Source: an uncultured Campylobacter sp. (GTDB lineage: Bacteria > Campylobacterota > Campylobacteria > Campylobacterales > Campylobacteraceae). From it: a stretch of 5,805 bases of DNA. Below the pieces are notes generated by a model. The model was given only the letters and a program-made list of their open reading frames with translations. It was not told where the DNA came from and did not search any database. This document shows, piece by piece, positions 1-5,484 of this stretch (positions are counted from its first letter, which is position 1; each line of letters starts with the position of its first letter). A program made the translations under genes and the position numbers. The stretch lies in contig NZ_CALIST010000046.1 of the NCBI RefSeq assembly GCF_938041645.1, positions 1-5,805 on the forward strand, given 5' to 3'.

Positions 1-252
1 AAGACGAGCGCAACGAACACAACCGACGCCGCATAGCGACACGCGACGAACCAAAAAAGCGCGCGGCGCAGATCGCAAACGAGCTAAATTTTAAAATTTT
101 ACCGCGCCCGAGGCCTTGGTGCAAACGCAACAAATTTTATGTTTTAGTGCGCCTTTGGACCCAAGCGTATCAAATAGATTTTAAACGAAATTCTAACGCC
201 GCCGCGCTATTTTATATTTTTATAAAGACTATTTTAGTAAAATCAGAGCTTT
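1..252. other. Upstream region with no supported gene
   Basis: No convincing coding sequence was found here. One forward frame is open from base 3 to a stop at 324-326, and another from base 2 to a stop at 92-94. Both give arginine- and lysine-rich peptides that I do not recognise, and the longer one would overlap the phosphopantetheinyl transferase by 74 bases. Either could be the tail of a gene entering from the left; the shorter, ending at 94, is the more sensible layout. The stretch also contains AAATTTTAAAATTTT (86-100) and an imperfect 12-base palindrome, CCGAGGCCTTGG (108-119), with no T tract that would make it a terminator. Confidence 0.4.
209..243 (+). promoter_or_regulatory. Putative sigma-70 promoter ahead of the APE operon segment
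   Basis: A T-rich run (209-220) leads directly into TATAAA (221-226), the arrangement expected for the housekeeping promoter of Campylobacter, where a periodic T-rich stretch replaces a clear -35 box. Transcription would begin near 233, giving a leader of about 20 bases before the ATG at 253. A second -10-like hexamer, TAAAAT (238-243), would give a nearly leaderless message and is less attractive. The stretch is much more AT-rich than the sequence on either side. The promoter is predicted by pattern only. If upstream genes read through, it could be an internal promoter of a longer operon. Confidence 0.45.
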
Positions 253-795
253 ATGAGCGAGATAAAAATTTTAATCACCGACGAGGATCTGTGCGCCCCG
301 AGGCGGCTTTTGAGCAGGCGCGATAAGAAGCTAGCGCGCGCACGAGCCCATCTGCGCGAGTTTCGCGTTTCACGGGCGCTTAAGGCGCGCTTTAAAAAAC
401 GCGGCAAATTTTGCATCTCGCACAAAAGCGCGGATGGCAAAACGATCGTCGCAGTGGGTTTTGCGAGGCAAAAGTTCGGGCTCGATCTTGAAATTTTAAA
501 ACCGCGGGATTTTGCCGCAGCTAGCGAGTTTTGTTTCAACGTCTTTGAGCGCGAGCTTTTAGCGGCGGCGGACGAAAGCGAAAAGGCGCTCGTTTTTTAT
601 AAAATTTACACGATCAAAGAGGCGCTGATTAAGGCGCGAAGCCTGGGTTTTTACGCGCTTGCTCGCGTGGGGCTGGCGCGCGGCGCGGACGGAGAGGTTC
701 TGGCGCTTGATGAGCGCGGCAGGGCGTGGTCACACAAGAGCTATATTTTGGAGGGCGAGATTTTGATTTCGCTAGTTTTTAGGGAGAATTTTTGA
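253..795 (+). CDS. 4'-phosphopantetheinyl transferase, Sfp/AcpT type
   Basis: This enzyme transfers the 4'-phosphopantetheine arm of coenzyme A to a conserved serine of acyl carrier proteins in the cytoplasm; here the likely clients are APE carrier proteins encoded outside the window. The 180-residue protein shows the family landmarks in order. An SHKS motif lies at 56-59 (the usual SHS/SHT region). The magnesium-binding GLDLE at 76-80 carries D78 and E80. YTIKEALIKA at 119-128 is the WxxKEAxxK signature, with E123 as third acid and K122 and K127. The N-terminal 50 residues are strongly basic, perhaps a carrier-protein docking surface (inference). The protein is shorter than the roughly 220-residue Sfp enzymes but near other small members. 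The ATG at 253 has only a weak AGAG (245-248) ahead of it. Its TGA overlaps the TTG of the next gene. The family call is firm; the client is inferred. Confidence 0.9.
   Translation: MSEIKILITDEDLCAPRRLLSRRDKKLARARAHLREFRVSRALKARFKKRGKFCISHKSADGKTIVAVGFARQKFGLDLEILKPRDFAAASEFCFNVFERELLAAADESEKALVFYKIYTIKEALIKARSLGFYALARVGLARGADGEVLALDERGRAWSHKSYILEGEILISLVFRENF
781..786 (+). promoter_or_regulatory. Ribosome binding site deciding a TTG start
   Basis: AGGGAG lies five bases before the TTG at 792 and inside the end of the phosphopantetheinyl transferase gene. It supports the non-ATG start of the lipoprotein gene, whose start and the preceding stop share the four bases TTGA, so the two are probably translationally coupled. 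Confidence 0.65.
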
Positions 796-1208
796 GACCT
801 GTTTATCGTTTTTACGCTATTTCTAAAACGGCTTTCATTCTACTTTGCGCCGCGTTTTTTATAGGCGGATGCGCGCGCAAAGCGCCCGAGCAAATAACGG
901 AATTTAGCCAAAAACAGTTCATCTTGACGGATACTAACGGCGTAAAAAGCAGAGCCCTGATCTCAAAAATTTCACCCGCAAGCAGCGAGGAGAGTCGCTA
1001 CAAACTCGTCTGGCTCGATATGTTAGGCGCGCCGATCGCACGTAAAATTTTATCGATCGCAGGCGGCGAGGCTAAATTTCGCAACGACGGCTTCCTGCCG
1101 CCCGATTCGCAAAGCGAGCGCGTATTTTTAGCCCTGCTTGAAAATGCGGATAAAGCGAATTTCACCATAAACGCAAAGGGGCGCCGATATGACGCAGTAT
1201 CTAAGTAG
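792..1208 (+). CDS. DUF3261-like outer-membrane lipoprotein of APE clusters
   Basis: This is a predicted lipoprotein of 138 residues. The signal peptide has a basic start (R2, R6, K12), a hydrophobic core at about 13-24, and a lipobox IGGC with the lipidated cysteine at C27. A28 follows the cysteine, not aspartate, which fits outer-membrane sorting in proteobacteria. The mature part carries WLDMLGAPIARK (74-85) and, further on, DGFLPPDSQS. These resemble the 'D-x-LG-x-P-x-AR ... LPP' pattern I know from DUF3261 lipoproteins, which sit directly upstream of apeO in APE clusters (apeN by position in E. coli, from memory). The family is thought to act with a LolA-like protein in moving the pigment lipid to the outer membrane, but no mechanism can be read here. 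It is shorter than the gammaproteobacterial members I recall. The TTG start is backed by AGGGAG at 781-786, and the 3' end overlaps the ketosynthase gene by 20 bases. Confidence 0.75.
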   Translation: MRPVYRFYAISKTAFILLCAAFFIGGCARKAPEQITEFSQKQFILTDTNGVKSRALISKISPASSEESRYKLVWLDMLGAPIARKILSIAGGEAKFRNDGFLPPDSQSERVFLALLENADKANFTINAKGRRYDAVSK

Positions 1209-2676
1209 CCCGGGGCTCATCTGTGCGGGCGCAAACAGCGCCGCAGAGTTTTTTAGCGCGCTGTGCGAAAAGAGATCCGCTCTGCGAAAACTTAGCGTCT
1301 GTGGCAAAAATTTCATCTTTGGGCGCGTGAATACGCCGCTACCGAGGATCAAAGATCGCGCCTACGCCACGCGCACGAACGCTCTGGCGCTTTACGCTTG
1401 CCTCGACGTGCAAGAGCAAATAGAGCAAGCCGTGCAAAAATTCGGCGCGTACCGCGTAGGAGTGGTGTTTGCGACCACCAATACCGGCGTGCAGGAAAAC
1501 TATGCGGAATTTTTCGCCTGCGGTAAAGACGCGGAAAATTTTATCTCTCAAGACGGCGAAAACTCCGCGCCGTGCAGCGGAATTTCCACTCCAAACGGCG
1601 AAAATTTCGCCAAAATTTCAAAAGACGCAAACGATAAATTTAAAAACTTCTGCTTCGAGCGCAACTCTCACGCAAATCCTGCAAATTTTATCCGCGAACG
1701 CTTCGGGCTAAAATCCGTCGCGATCGGAGTTTCGAGTGCGTGTACCAGCGGAAATAAAGCTCTGATCGAAGCCTCGCGCCTCATTTCTTGCGGACTTTGC
1801 GACGCGGTCGTATTCGGCGGCGCCGACGCATTAGACGAGCTCACGCTGCAGGGCTTTAGTGCGCTTGAGATTTTAAGCGAGCAGCCGCTCAAGCCGTTTT
1901 CAGAGGCGCGGACAGGTACAAATCTAGGCGAAGGAGCCTGCGCATTTGTGCTTTCGCGCGAGCGCATAAGCGACATCGCGGTTTTGGCTCACGCCGCAAA
2001 CTCCGACGCCTACCACATCACCAAGCCCGATCCAGGTGCGCGCATGCAGATCACGGCGATCAAAACCGCGCTAAAATCGGCGCAGCTACAAAGCGTGGAT
2101 TACGTAAATCTGCATGGCACTGGCACTGCAGCTAACGACGCGATGGAGGCCTTGGCTATGAGCGCCGCCCTGCCCTCAGCGCCCGCAAGCTCGTCCAAAT
2201 GGGCGACCGGACACACCCTGGGCGCTGCAGGTGCGATCGAGCTTGCCGTGTGCTACGAGGCGATCAGACAGGGCGTGATCCCGCCGAATTTTATGAACGA
2301 TAAAATTTGGCGCGGCTCAGAGGCTGAAATTTTTCGTGGCGTACAGGCACGGCACGGCTCGAGCGATGAAATTTTAAACGCCGCGAATGATCAAATTTTA
2401 TGCAGCTCGGGCGGTGAAATTCTGCAAGGCGCGGAGGGTGAAATTTCAAAAAGCAGCGCGGATAAAATTTTGGTCGCGTCTAAAGCTTTGCAAAACGCAG
2501 GCGATAAAATTTTAAATAACGACGCTGATCAAACTTCACAAACGAGCGAAATTCAGGCTGCGCTGTCTAAATTTAATCTCGCGTGCGAAGCCAAAAAAGC
2601 ACGCGTAGATACCGCGATGAATCTAAACTTTGCTTTCGGCGGCGACAACGCCGTAACCATAATAGGACGCATATGA
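1189..2676 (+). CDS. apeO: APE beta-ketoacyl-ACP synthase (ApeO-like) with two large repetitive insertions
   Basis: This is a ketosynthase of the FabB/FabF thiolase fold that performs decarboxylative Claisen condensation during polyene chain growth. In characterised APE systems ApeO pairs with the chain-length factor ApeC. All catalytic parts are present: nucleophile C185 in VSSACTSGN, H309 in NLHGTGTAAND, K337 in SSKWATGHTLGAAG, H342 in the same motif, and the C-terminal glycine-rich FAFGGDNA (480-487). The length, 495 residues, is well above the roughly 390-410 usual for the family. The excess lies in two segments rich in N, S, D and E: about residues 112-160, and about 372-465 just before the C-terminal core strand. 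The second contains 8-residue DEIL/DKIL-type repeats. Both fall where loops would be expected, leaving the active site intact, so the enzyme is probably functional (inference). The ATG at 1189 is preceded by AAAGGGG (1175-1181). The stop overlaps the next start as ATGA. Confidence 0.88.
   Translation: MTQYLSSPGLICAGANSAAEFFSALCEKRSALRKLSVCGKNFIFGRVNTPLPRIKDRAYATRTNALALYACLDVQEQIEQAVQKFGAYRVGVVFATTNTGVQENYAEFFACGKDAENFISQDGENSAPCSGISTPNGENFAKISKDANDKFKNFCFERNSHANPANFIRERFGLKSVAIGVSSACTSGNKALIEASRLISCGLCDAVVFGGADALDELTLQGFSALEILSEQPLKPFSEARTGTNLGEGACAFVLSRERISDIAVLAHAANSDAYHITKPDPGARMQITAIKTALKSAQLQSVDYVNLHGTGTAANDAMEALAMSAALPSAPASSSKWATGHTLGAAGAIELAVCYEAIRQGVIPPNFMNDKIWRGSEAEIFRGVQARHGSSDEILNAANDQILCSSGGEILQGAEGEISKSSADKILVASKALQNAGDKILNNDADQTSQTSEIQAALSKFNLACEAKKARVDTAMNLNFAFGGDNAVTIIGRI
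1536..1607 (+). repeat. AAATTTT-word repeat cluster in the first insertion of the ApeO-like gene
   Basis: Copies of the (G)AAAATTT word lie at 1536 (AAATTT), 1560 (degenerate AAACTC) and 1602 (AAATTT), spaced 24 and 42 bases. They are translated as AENF, GENS and GENF. Further copies out of register lie at 1613, 1636 and 1683. The segment codes for a polar, low-complexity stretch that is not part of the ketosynthase core. The spacing matches that of the array at 2299-2554, but the word is read in a different codon phase. With only three in-register copies, one of them degenerate, this is weaker evidence than the second array. Confidence 0.5.
2299..2554 (+). repeat. In-frame 24-base periodic GATAAAATTTTA repeat array in the ApeO-like gene
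   Basis: The six-base core AAATTT, or a one-base variant, begins at 2303, 2327, 2369, 2393, 2417, 2441, 2465, 2507, 2531 and 2549. Five successive copies, 2369 to 2465, are exactly 24 bases apart. The other spacings are 24, 42 (24+18) and 18. The array is translated as an 8-residue motif of the form D/G-E/Q/K-I-L-x-x-A/S, for example SDEILNAA, NDQILCSS and ADKILVAS. GATAAAATTT itself occurs at 2299, 2461 and 2503. The array fills the insertion at about residues 372-455 of the ketosynthase. The repeats have diverged, and the bases between the cores are not conserved. Confidence 0.75.
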
Positions 2677-3101
2677 GAGCATCTAGTATCCTACCGCAGA
2701 GCGGATATATGGTCTTCGCGGATGAAATTTTAGAGGTTAGCGACGGTTACGCGAGCTGCGCGTTTAGCGTTAAAGAGGACTCGCCGTTTACCGAAGACGG
2801 AGAGCTCGGCAGCTACGCGTATATGGAGATAATGGCGCAGTGTATCGGCGTGTATTCGGGCTACCGAAATGACGGCGAAGCGAGGCTTGGATTTTTGCTG
2901 GGCGTGCGAAACCTGGATATTTCGCGCGCAAGCTTAAAATTGGGCGAGCGCGTGATTACGACGGCGAGGCAGAGCGTGAGCGACGGCGAGGAACTATATA
3001 TCTTCGACTGCGAGATCCGCTGCGGCGGCGAACATATCGCAAGCGCCACGCTAAGCGTAATGCGCGCGAGCGACGAAATGATAAAGAGTATAAATGGCTA
3101 A
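2673..3101 (+). CDS. apeP: APE hotdog-fold 3-hydroxyacyl-ACP dehydratase (ApeP-like)
   Basis: This is a small dehydratase of the FabA/FabZ hotdog superfamily. In APE synthesis it is expected to remove water from the 3-hydroxyacyl intermediate, working with ApeI in a heteromeric complex (established for other APE systems). The 142 residues include the N-terminal strand motif ILPQSGYMVFADEIL (6-20), the central-helix motif YMEIMAQCIGVYSGY (50-64) with the acidic residue E52, and GFLLGVRNLDI (73-83). The position that is histidine in the common LPHxxPM form is glutamine here (Q9), so the site may depend on a partner subunit. The ATG at 2673 is preferred over an in-frame ATG at 2583. It overlaps the ketosynthase stop as ATGA, has AGGA at 2664-2667, and starts the conserved domain; the upstream extension is very basic and lies over the ketosynthase core. 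Confidence 0.85.
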   Translation: MRASSILPQSGYMVFADEILEVSDGYASCAFSVKEDSPFTEDGELGSYAYMEIMAQCIGVYSGYRNDGEARLGFLLGVRNLDISRASLKLGERVITTARQSVSDGEELYIFDCEIRCGGEHIASATLSVMRASDEMIKSING

Positions 3102-3828
3102 GAGAATTTTAATTACCGGAGCAAGCGGCGGTATCGGCGAGGCGTGCGCGTTAAATTTAGCGCAAAAGGGTTACGGCTTGGCGCTAAATGGGCGCAATGA
3201 AGCAAAGCTAAAAGACGTAGCGAAGCGCTGTTTGGACGCGGGCGCGGCGGAAGTTCAAATTTTAAAATTTGACGTCGCAGATACCGCTGCGGCGCAGGAA
3301 CATATCGAAGCAGACATAGAGGCAAACGGCGCATACTGGGGCATCGTGCTAAACGCTGGCATTACGCGGGATAACTCCTTCGTGTGGTTCGAGCGCGAGG
3401 ATTGGCAAAGCGTGATAGATACGAATTTAGGCGGGTTTTATAACGTCCTAAAGCCCGCACTGATGCCGATGATCCGTGCCAAAAAGGGCGGACGTATCGT
3501 AGTGATGAGCTCGGTTAGCGGAATTGCCGGCAACCGCGGTCAAAGCAACTACGCCGCTAGCAAAGGGGGCCTAATCGCCGCGGCAAAATCGCTAGCGATA
3601 GAACTTGCAAGCCGCAAGATCACGGTAAACGTCGTAGCCCCGGGGCTTATCAAAACGGCGATGAGCGAAGGTATAAACGAAGTCGCAAGCGAGCAGATTT
3701 TAAGCGCGATCCCGCTAGGCCGCATCGGCGAGCCGAGTGAGGTAGCGCATTTGGTGGAGTTTTTGCTAAGCGAAAATTCCGCATATATCACAAAAGAGGT
3801 TATTAAAATAGACGGTGGATTATGTTAA
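3094..3828 (+). CDS. apeQ: 3-oxoacyl-ACP reductase, FabG/ApeQ type
   Basis: This is a short-chain dehydrogenase/reductase that uses NADPH to reduce the 3-oxoacyl-ACP made by the neighbouring ketosynthases. The 244 residues match FabG in length. The Rossmann glycine motif TGASGGIG is at 8-15, NAGI at 87-90, and the catalytic tetrad is N111, S140, Y153 and K157 (YAASK, 153-157). VAPGLIKTAM (181-190) and the C-terminal KIDGGLC match the family ends. Nothing catalytic is missing. The position between the dehydratase and the second ketosynthase corresponds to apeQ; sequence alone cannot exclude a dual role in fatty acid synthesis. AAGAG (3084-3088) precedes the ATG. The start overlaps the dehydratase end by 8 bases and the stop overlaps the next gene by 7. 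Confidence 0.92.
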   Translation: MAKRILITGASGGIGEACALNLAQKGYGLALNGRNEAKLKDVAKRCLDAGAAEVQILKFDVADTAAAQEHIEADIEANGAYWGIVLNAGITRDNSFVWFEREDWQSVIDTNLGGFYNVLKPALMPMIRAKKGGRIVVMSSVSGIAGNRGQSNYAASKGGLIAAAKSLAIELASRKITVNVVAPGLIKTAMSEGINEVASEQILSAIPLGRIGEPSEVAHLVEFLLSENSAYITKEVIKIDGGLC

Positions 3829-5051
3829 ATAGAGTAGTTATTACGGGTTTTGGCAACGTCTGTGCATTCGGACGGGACTGGGCGAGCATCAAGCAGAATT
3901 TGGCGCAGCAAAAAAGCGCCGTAGTTTATATGAGCGAATGGGATATCTTCGGCGAGGAGCTAAACACTAGGCTTGGCGCGCCGATACGAAACTACGCGCC
4001 GCCTGCGCACTGGAGCCGCAAAGATACCCGCTCGATGGGCAAGGTAGCGATGTTTGGCGTCGATGCTGCGGGCAAAGCTCTGGCGGATGCGGGACTTTTA
4101 GAAGAGGGGTGCATAAAGGACGGTCGTATGGGCGTCGCAGCGGGTAGCTGCAGCGGCGACGCAAAGGCTACGGGCGAGGTCATAGATATTTTGCATGGCA
4201 AGGATAGCACCTTCAACGCCAACTCATACGTAAAGATGATGCCCCACACCGTCGCTGCAAATATCGCGATCTACTACGGACTAAAAGGCAGGCTCATCCC
4301 CACAGGCTCTGCGTGCACGAGCGCGTCTCAAGCGATCGGATACTCCTATGAAGCGATAAAATTTGGCCTTGCGGATATGATGCTAGCAGGCGGCGCGGAC
4401 GAGCTGCACCCGAGCCAGGCATTCGTGTTTGACAAGCTCTACGCGACAAGCTGTAAAAACGACACCCCTACTCTCAGCCCCGCGCCCTTTGATATAGCGC
4501 GCGACGGGCTGGTTTTGGGTGAAGGCGGCGCTATATTCGTGCTAGAAAGCCTAAGAAGCGCACTTGCGCGCGGCGCTAAAATTTACGCCGAGATAGTAGG
4601 CTTCGGCACGACCTGCGACGGCACGCATATCACCCGCCCGCAGAGTGAGACTATGCGCGCGGCGATGCAGCTGGCGCTCAAAGACGCCGCGATTTCGCCG
4701 GATCTCATCGGGCACGTAAACGCCCACGCCACGGCGACCAGACAGGGCGACGTCGCAGAATCTACGGCAACGCATGAAATTTTCGGCTCGCAGACGCCCG
4801 TGAGCTCCTACAAGGGCTATTTAGGTCATACTTTGGGCGCGTGCGGAGCGCTGGAAAGCTTCATCTCGGTGATGATGATGAACGAGGGGCTATTCTATCC
4901 GAATCTAAATTTACGTGATATCGATCCGGAATGTGCGCCGCTTAGGTACCTCACGCAGCCGCAGGAGATAAATACGAATTACGTTATGAATAATAACTTC
5001 GCTTTCGGCGGCGTAAACACCTCTTTGATTTTTAAAAAATTTATCAACTAA
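3822..5051 (+). CDS. apeR: APE beta-ketoacyl-ACP synthase (ApeR-like)
   Basis: This is a second ketosynthase of the FabF fold, 409 residues, the normal length. It begins RVVITGFGNVCAFG (4-17). The nucleophile is C165 in SACTSAS, the two histidines are H302 (NAHATAT) and H336 (GHTLGACGALE), the conserved lysine is K331 (SSYKGYLGH), and FAFGGVNTS lies at 393-401. It resembles, from memory, the E. coli APE enzyme ApeR across the whole length, including the KMMPHT segment (138-143) and the RDGLVLGEGG region. In other APE systems ApeR acts as a homodimer and is thought to do early elongation or priming, while ApeO with ApeC builds the long chain. The HGTGT/HGTAT motif reads HATAT here, placing alanine where glycine is usual. 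The ATG at 3822 follows GGTGGA (3814-3819) closely. Unlike the first ketosynthase, it carries no repetitive insertion. Confidence 0.9.
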   Translation: MLNRVVITGFGNVCAFGRDWASIKQNLAQQKSAVVYMSEWDIFGEELNTRLGAPIRNYAPPAHWSRKDTRSMGKVAMFGVDAAGKALADAGLLEEGCIKDGRMGVAAGSCSGDAKATGEVIDILHGKDSTFNANSYVKMMPHTVAANIAIYYGLKGRLIPTGSACTSASQAIGYSYEAIKFGLADMMLAGGADELHPSQAFVFDKLYATSCKNDTPTLSPAPFDIARDGLVLGEGGAIFVLESLRSALARGAKIYAEIVGFGTTCDGTHITRPQSETMRAAMQLALKDAAISPDLIGHVNAHATATRQGDVAESTATHEIFGSQTPVSSYKGYLGHTLGACGALESFISVMMMNEGLFYPNLNLRDIDPECAPLRYLTQPQEINTNYVMNNNFAFGGVNTSLIFKKFIN

Positions 5052-5056
5052 AGGAG
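5050..5056 (+). promoter_or_regulatory. Strong Shine-Dalgarno sequence before the secreted small protein
   Basis: AAAGGAG, a near-perfect match to the 16S rRNA tail, lies five bases before the ATG at 5062 and overlaps the stop codon of the ApeR-like gene. It is the strongest ribosome binding site in the window, at the only junction here where genes do not overlap, and suggests higher or independent translation of the small protein. Confidence 0.75.
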
Positions 5057-5061
5057 AGAAA

Positions 5062-5484
5062 ATGAAAAAATTTCTATTTTTCGTAGTTGCGACGCTTTTT
5101 GTCGCTAATTCGGCTTATGCCAAAAACGATATCGTGCGCTTCCCGATCGCCGCGGCACTCGCAGAGCCCGACGCTAAAGCCAAGCTTGATCCGAACATAA
5201 AATTCTACTTCGGCAACAAATCCGCAGGCAGAAAGATCACGCAGCAGCTAAGCTCGAACAAAAAAACAAACAGCGTCAACAAGAGCGATCAAGCCGCATG
5301 CAACCGCGCGTTTTTATCGGCGCTGCTTAGCTTTCAAGACCGAGCCAAAAAAGAGGGCGGCAACAAGGTCGTAAACATCACGAGCTACTATTACAAAAAC
5401 GTTTTCGTAAGCGACAAAGAGTTTGAATGCGGCGTAGGCTCGATAATGAACGGCGTCACGCTAAGAGGCTATATTGCAAAATAA
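5062..5484 (+). CDS. Small secreted protein of the family often mislabelled 'excinuclease ATPase subunit'
   Basis: This is a 140-residue protein with a clear Sec signal peptide: KK at 2-3, a hydrophobic core at 4-15, and cleavage expected after AYA (18-20). The mature protein of about 120 residues is predicted to be periplasmic. It contains LDPNIKFYFGNK (42-53), SNKKTN (65-70), a helix with AFLSALLSFQDRAKKEGGN (83-101), then VVNITSYYYKN and a C-terminal strand region. Two cysteines, C80 and C123, could form a disulfide. I recognise the pattern from small secreted proteins that databases often call excinuclease subunits. There is no ATPase motif, so that name is misleading and the real function is unknown. 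The GGNxVVNI segment recalls the YbjQ-like fold, but this is a weak impression. Its place in the operon suggests an envelope role linked to the pigment. The stop overlaps the next gene by 11 bases. Confidence 0.75.
   Translation: MKKFLFFVVATLFVANSAYAKNDIVRFPIAAALAEPDAKAKLDPNIKFYFGNKSAGRKITQQLSSNKKTNSVNKSDQAACNRAFLSALLSFQDRAKKEGGNKVVNITSYYYKNVFVSDKEFECGVGSIMNGVTLRGYIAK
5463..5468 (+). promoter_or_regulatory. Ribosome binding site for the TTG-started last gene
   Basis: AAGAGG lies five bases before TTG at 5474. In this frame a TAA stop sits at 5462-5464, and the only start-type codon between it and the conserved-looking sequence is that TTG. Stop, binding site and TTG together make the start fairly secure, despite the unusual codon. 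Confidence 0.55.

Noticed and set aside
86..100. AAATTTTAAAATTTT as a regulatory operator
   Set aside because: The same word recurs throughout coding sequence in this window, so one intergenic copy is not evidence of a specific site.
108..119. Palindrome CCGAGGCCTTGG as a terminator or operator
   Set aside because: It is imperfect, has no loop of the right size, and no T tract follows, so there is no support beyond chance.
243..539. 98-codon open frame on the minus strand opposite the phosphopantetheinyl transferase
   Set aside because: It mirrors a well-supported forward gene, gives no recognisable domain, and lacks a ribosome binding sequence; minus-strand openness follows from the codon use of the real gene.
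1469..1711. 80-codon forward open frame in another phase across the first insertion
   Set aside because: I considered whether the insertion marks a separate gene or frameshift, but the ketosynthase frame stays open and conserved on both sides of the insertion, so the extra frame is a shadow.
1668..1976. 102-codon minus-strand open frame within the ApeO-like gene
   Set aside because: It lies entirely opposite conserved ketosynthase catalytic sequence around C185, and its peptide is a serine/arginine-rich shadow.
2299..2554. CRISPR-like array
   Set aside because: The spacing is only 24 bases with a conserved core of about 6-10 bases, it lies in frame within an enzyme gene, and there are no long identical repeats or unique spacers.
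2583..2672. Longer N-terminus for the ApeP-like protein starting at an upstream ATG
   Set aside because: The extra 30 residues are mostly basic, overlap the conserved C-terminal ketosynthase core, and precede the start of the hotdog domain; the ATG at 2673 has its own AGGA and an ATGA junction.
5062..5484. Excinuclease UvrA-type ATPase
   Set aside because: There is no Walker A, ABC signature or zinc-binding motif, and the protein is small with a signal peptide.
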